A stretch of 27,083 nt of DNA, taken from JBCDLI01 sp038745535. Lineage in GTDB: Bacteria > Pseudomonadota > Alphaproteobacteria > Rhizobiales > Rhizobiaceae. The stretch is taken from contig JBCDLI010000031.1 in NCBI GenBank assembly GCA_038745535.1, forward strand, positions 1 to 27,083. The letters are read 5' to 3'. The position numbers were made by a program, and so were the translations under genes. Shown in pieces: positions 25,249 to 27,083 of the stretch (position 1 is the first letter of the stretch; every line of letters starts with the position of its first letter). Below the pieces are notes generated by a model. That model was not told the DNA's origin and did no database searches. It saw nothing but the letters and a program-made list of their open reading frames with translations.

Positions 25249-25262
25249 TTTACGCGCGCAAA
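25249..25262. promoter_or_regulatory. LacI-family operator upstream of the repressor gene
   Basis: TTTACGCGCGCAAA differs from the perfect palindrome at 24151 in one base and sits in AT-rich flanks (AAATTT on both sides). It lies 42-55 bp before the repressor start. The gap 25208-25426 also holds an AACCAC/GTGGTT inverted repeat (25303-25324) that could act on the phosphatase gene. Its promoter elements are not clear. Confidence 0.72.
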
Positions 25263-25426
25263 TTTCAGGGGGAATAAATTTTGCAGTATAAAACTCAAAA
25301 TTAACCACGATTTACGTTGTGGTTGGCGTGCCTACCAAAAAGTGACGTCAACCGTTCGCGCTTAACTCGAATTTTAAGTTTCAAGCGTCTTTTCGCTCCA
25401 TCGTTGAATAGATGGGAATTTTATAG

Positions 25427-26173
25427 ATGGCGGGTAAATCAAGCATCGAGCGTATTGGACTTTACGCAACGGCGGCTTTCTTCTTGGGCGCGACACTGAC
25501 AATGGCAGTGACTGGAACAACAGTGCTTCCAGACGCAAACGCAGCCGTGGAAGAAATTGACGAAGCAGCGGACAAGCGCTGGGCAAAAGAGATCATGAAT
25601 GGCGGTTACATCCTGCACTTCCGTCATGCCGAGCGCGATAAGTGGACCGATGTGCAGATGTATGATGCGCTGGAGTCCGACGTCCATGCAAATGGCGAAA
25701 ACGGCTCACGCTTTGCCGAAGATGACTATTTCGCCGGCGCTGTATGCTTGAACGCTCGTGGCAAAATCCAAGCGAAAGCCATGGGTGAAACGGTGGAGCA
25801 TGTTGGCCTCCCGGTCGGCCCGGTTTATTCCAGCCCAAGCTGCCGCGCGCGTCAGACCGCTGATCTGACTTTCGGTGGCGTTGACGAGATGAACCGATTG
25901 CTCGTGCACCGCGGTCCTTACACGGAAAGCGAATCCGGGCGCGTTGCGAAGCTGCGTGATCTGTATCTTTCGTTGCCGGTGGAAGAGGGAAAGAACACCG
26001 TCGTTTCCGCGCACAACCAAGTGGTCGCTAACGGCATGTTTGCCAACGATACCGGGAAAACCCGTCTGGGCGAGGGTGGTTTCTACGTTATCTCGCAAAA
26101 CGACGGTGAACTGGTGCTGGAGCACGAGTTCCACAACTTCCTGCAGTTTTCCAAGGCGTTTTACACCCGCTGA
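25427..26173 (+). CDS. Membrane-anchored histidine phosphatase family protein
   Basis: 248 residues. A single N-terminal hydrophobic segment (about 10-30) is an export signal or membrane anchor. The catalytic motif is FRHAER (Arg66, His67); the second arginine is Arg140 in SSPSCRARQTA, the acid region follows at TES (166-168) and the second catalytic His is His196 in SAHNQV, where the usual Gly-His is Ala-His. This places it in the histidine acid phosphatase/phosphoglycerate-mutase-like superfamily, nearer secreted or SixA-like phosphatases than glycolytic enzymes. The substrate is unknown. GGGAATTTTATAG precedes the ATG. The gene stands alone and converges with pgm over a shared terminator. 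Confidence 0.86.
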   Translation: MAGKSSIERIGLYATAAFFLGATLTMAVTGTTVLPDANAAVEEIDEAADKRWAKEIMNGGYILHFRHAERDKWTDVQMYDALESDVHANGENGSRFAEDDYFAGAVCLNARGKIQAKAMGETVEHVGLPVGPVYSSPSCRARQTADLTFGGVDEMNRLLVHRGPYTESESGRVAKLRDLYLSLPVEEGKNTVVSAHNQVVANGMFANDTGKTRLGEGGFYVISQNDGELVLEHEFHNFLQFSKAFYTR

Positions 26174-26195
26174 TCAACTGCAAATCGCCACTGAG

Positions 26196-26226
26196 AAAAC
26201 CGCCGGTCGAAAGATCGGCGGTTTTT
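26196..26226. terminator. Bidirectional terminator between phosphatase and pgm
   Basis: ACCGCCGGTC and GATCGGCGGT pair around a GAAA tetraloop (26209-26212), with one G-T position. A-runs lie on the left and TTTTT on the right, so it can terminate both convergent genes. Confidence 0.88.
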
Positions 26227-26271
26227 CCATGTGCAGATTAAAGGCGCTAGGTTGCGCCCTTCAATTTGTTC

Positions 26272-27083
26272 TCAGGTGATGACGTCTGGTCCGGTCTTAC
26301 CGGTCTTTGCCTGCACGCCCAGAAGTGTTTCGGTCTTCGCGATGACCTCAGCGAGCGCGTCTTGGGCGTCGTCGCCAAAGCGGGCTTCATCGGCCTCATG
26401 CTTTTCAAAGTAGAGCCGGATGGTCGCGCCCACGGTGCCGGTGCCGGAGAGCCGCATGATTGCTTTGGAGCCGTTTGGGAATTCAAAGCGGAAGCCTTGG
26501 TTGGCGCTGTGCGATCCGTCGATTGGGTCATCGTAGGCGAAGATTTCCGCCTTCGCCAAATCGTCCGATCCCGCTTCAACGGCGGCGGTAGCGGCGGCGA
26601 CCACCATGTCGGCCAATTCCTGTGGAACCTCCTCATAGTCATGGCGTGAGTAGAACGTGCGCCCAAAACGCTTCCAATGATCGTCAACCAGTTCACGTGC
26701 CGATTTACCCGTCGCGGCCATGATATTGAGCCAGCAGAGATACGCCCATAGCCCGTCCTTCTCACGAACGTGGGTCGAGCCTGTGCCGAAGCTTTCCTCG
26801 CCGCAGATCGTGATGCGCCCAGCGTCCATGAGATTGCCGAAGAATTTCCAGCCCGTGGGCGTCACGAAGCATTCAATGCCGAGCTCCGCTGCAACCCGAT
26901 CAACTGCGCCCGAGGTCGGCATGGATCGCGCGACGCCGTCGAGCCCTTGCGCGTAAGCAGGAATTTCCGCGGCGTGTTCGCAGATGATGGCAAGTGAATC
27001 CGATGGTGTGACGTAGATGTCTGCGCCGACGATCATATTTCGATCGCCGTCACCGTCGGATGCTGCCGCTATGTCAGCTTCAC
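26272..27083 (-). CDS. pgm: Phosphoglucomutase, C-terminal part (5' end outside the window)
   Basis: The frame stays open to the window edge; the visible 270 codons cover the second half of an alpha-D-phosphohexomutase. The metal-binding loop DGDGDR is encoded at about 27045-27062, the sugar-binding loop is GEESFGTGS and the phosphate-binding loop is RLSGTGTVGATIRLYFE. These match phosphoglucomutase (glucose 1-phosphate to glucose 6-phosphate) rather than phosphomannomutase. A Met codon at 27036 is internal, not the start. The gene may link to glycogen or surface polysaccharide metabolism; neighbours beyond the window are unseen. Confidence 0.93.
   Translation of the reverse strand, partial: EADIAAASDGDGDRNMIVGADIYVTPSDSLAIICEHAAEIPAYAQGLDGVARSMPTSGAVDRVAAELGIECFVTPTGWKFFGNLMDAGRITICGEESFGTGSTHVREKDGLWAYLCWLNIMAATGKSARELVDDHWKRFGRTFYSRHDYEEVPQELADMVVAAATAAVEAGSDDLAKAEIFAYDDPIDGSHSANQGFRFEFPNGSKAIMRLSGTGTVGATIRLYFEKHEADEARFGDDAQDALAEVIAKTETLLGVQAKTGKTGPDVIT

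Overview
The window looks like chromosomal DNA from an alphaproteobacterium, most likely a roseobacter-type member of the Rhodobacterales. Three things point there. An rRNA operon ends in 23S-5S-tRNA-fMet order. A complete polyol operon has the gene order and protein character of the Rhodobacter sphaeroides smoEFGK-smoS-mtlK locus. The protein families and the moderately high GC fit the group. No species is claimed.

Layout. (1) 1-924: 3' end of a 23S rRNA gene, a 5S gene and an initiator tRNA. (2) 925-1403: no gene; a duplicated module carries a second copy of the tRNA 3' end followed by a repeat. (3) 1404-17523: a large island for lanthanide/PQQ-dependent periplasmic alcohol oxidation. A leftward operon (cytochrome c-550 PedF, a quinoprotein-associated binding protein, a membrane-bound winged-helix regulator, a secreted VWA protein) diverges from a rightward operon (PQQ-associated binding protein, beta-propeller protein, small exported protein with a poly-Asp N-terminus, ABC ATPase, PedC-type permease, Sel1-like protein). 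Beyond these lie an NitT/TauT-type ABC transporter whose genes are split around the alcohol dehydrogenase, the dehydrogenase itself (with the WDYD lanthanide signature), and a NosR-like flavin/iron-sulfur membrane protein coupled to an ApbE flavin transferase. (4) 17603-25207, leftward: LacI-type repressor, then smoE-F-G-K-S-mtlK for sorbitol/mannitol-type polyols; smoK has an in-frame TGA inside its Walker A motif. (5) 25427-27083: a membrane-anchored histidine phosphatase and the 3' part of phosphoglucomutase, convergent on a shared terminator.

How it may work together. The quinoprotein would oxidise alcohols in the periplasm and pass electrons to PedF cytochrome c. The PedC-type ABC operon resembles the PedA1A2BC/LutABEF systems implicated in rare-earth supply. 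The poly-Asp protein is a candidate metal binder, and the regulator, with its sensor outside and DNA-binding domain inside, could report periplasmic status. The NosR-like/ApbE pair adds a trans-membrane electron-transfer module whose partner is unknown. No pqq biosynthesis genes, lanmodulin-like EF-hand protein, TonB receptor, nosZ or aldehyde dehydrogenase is visible in the window.
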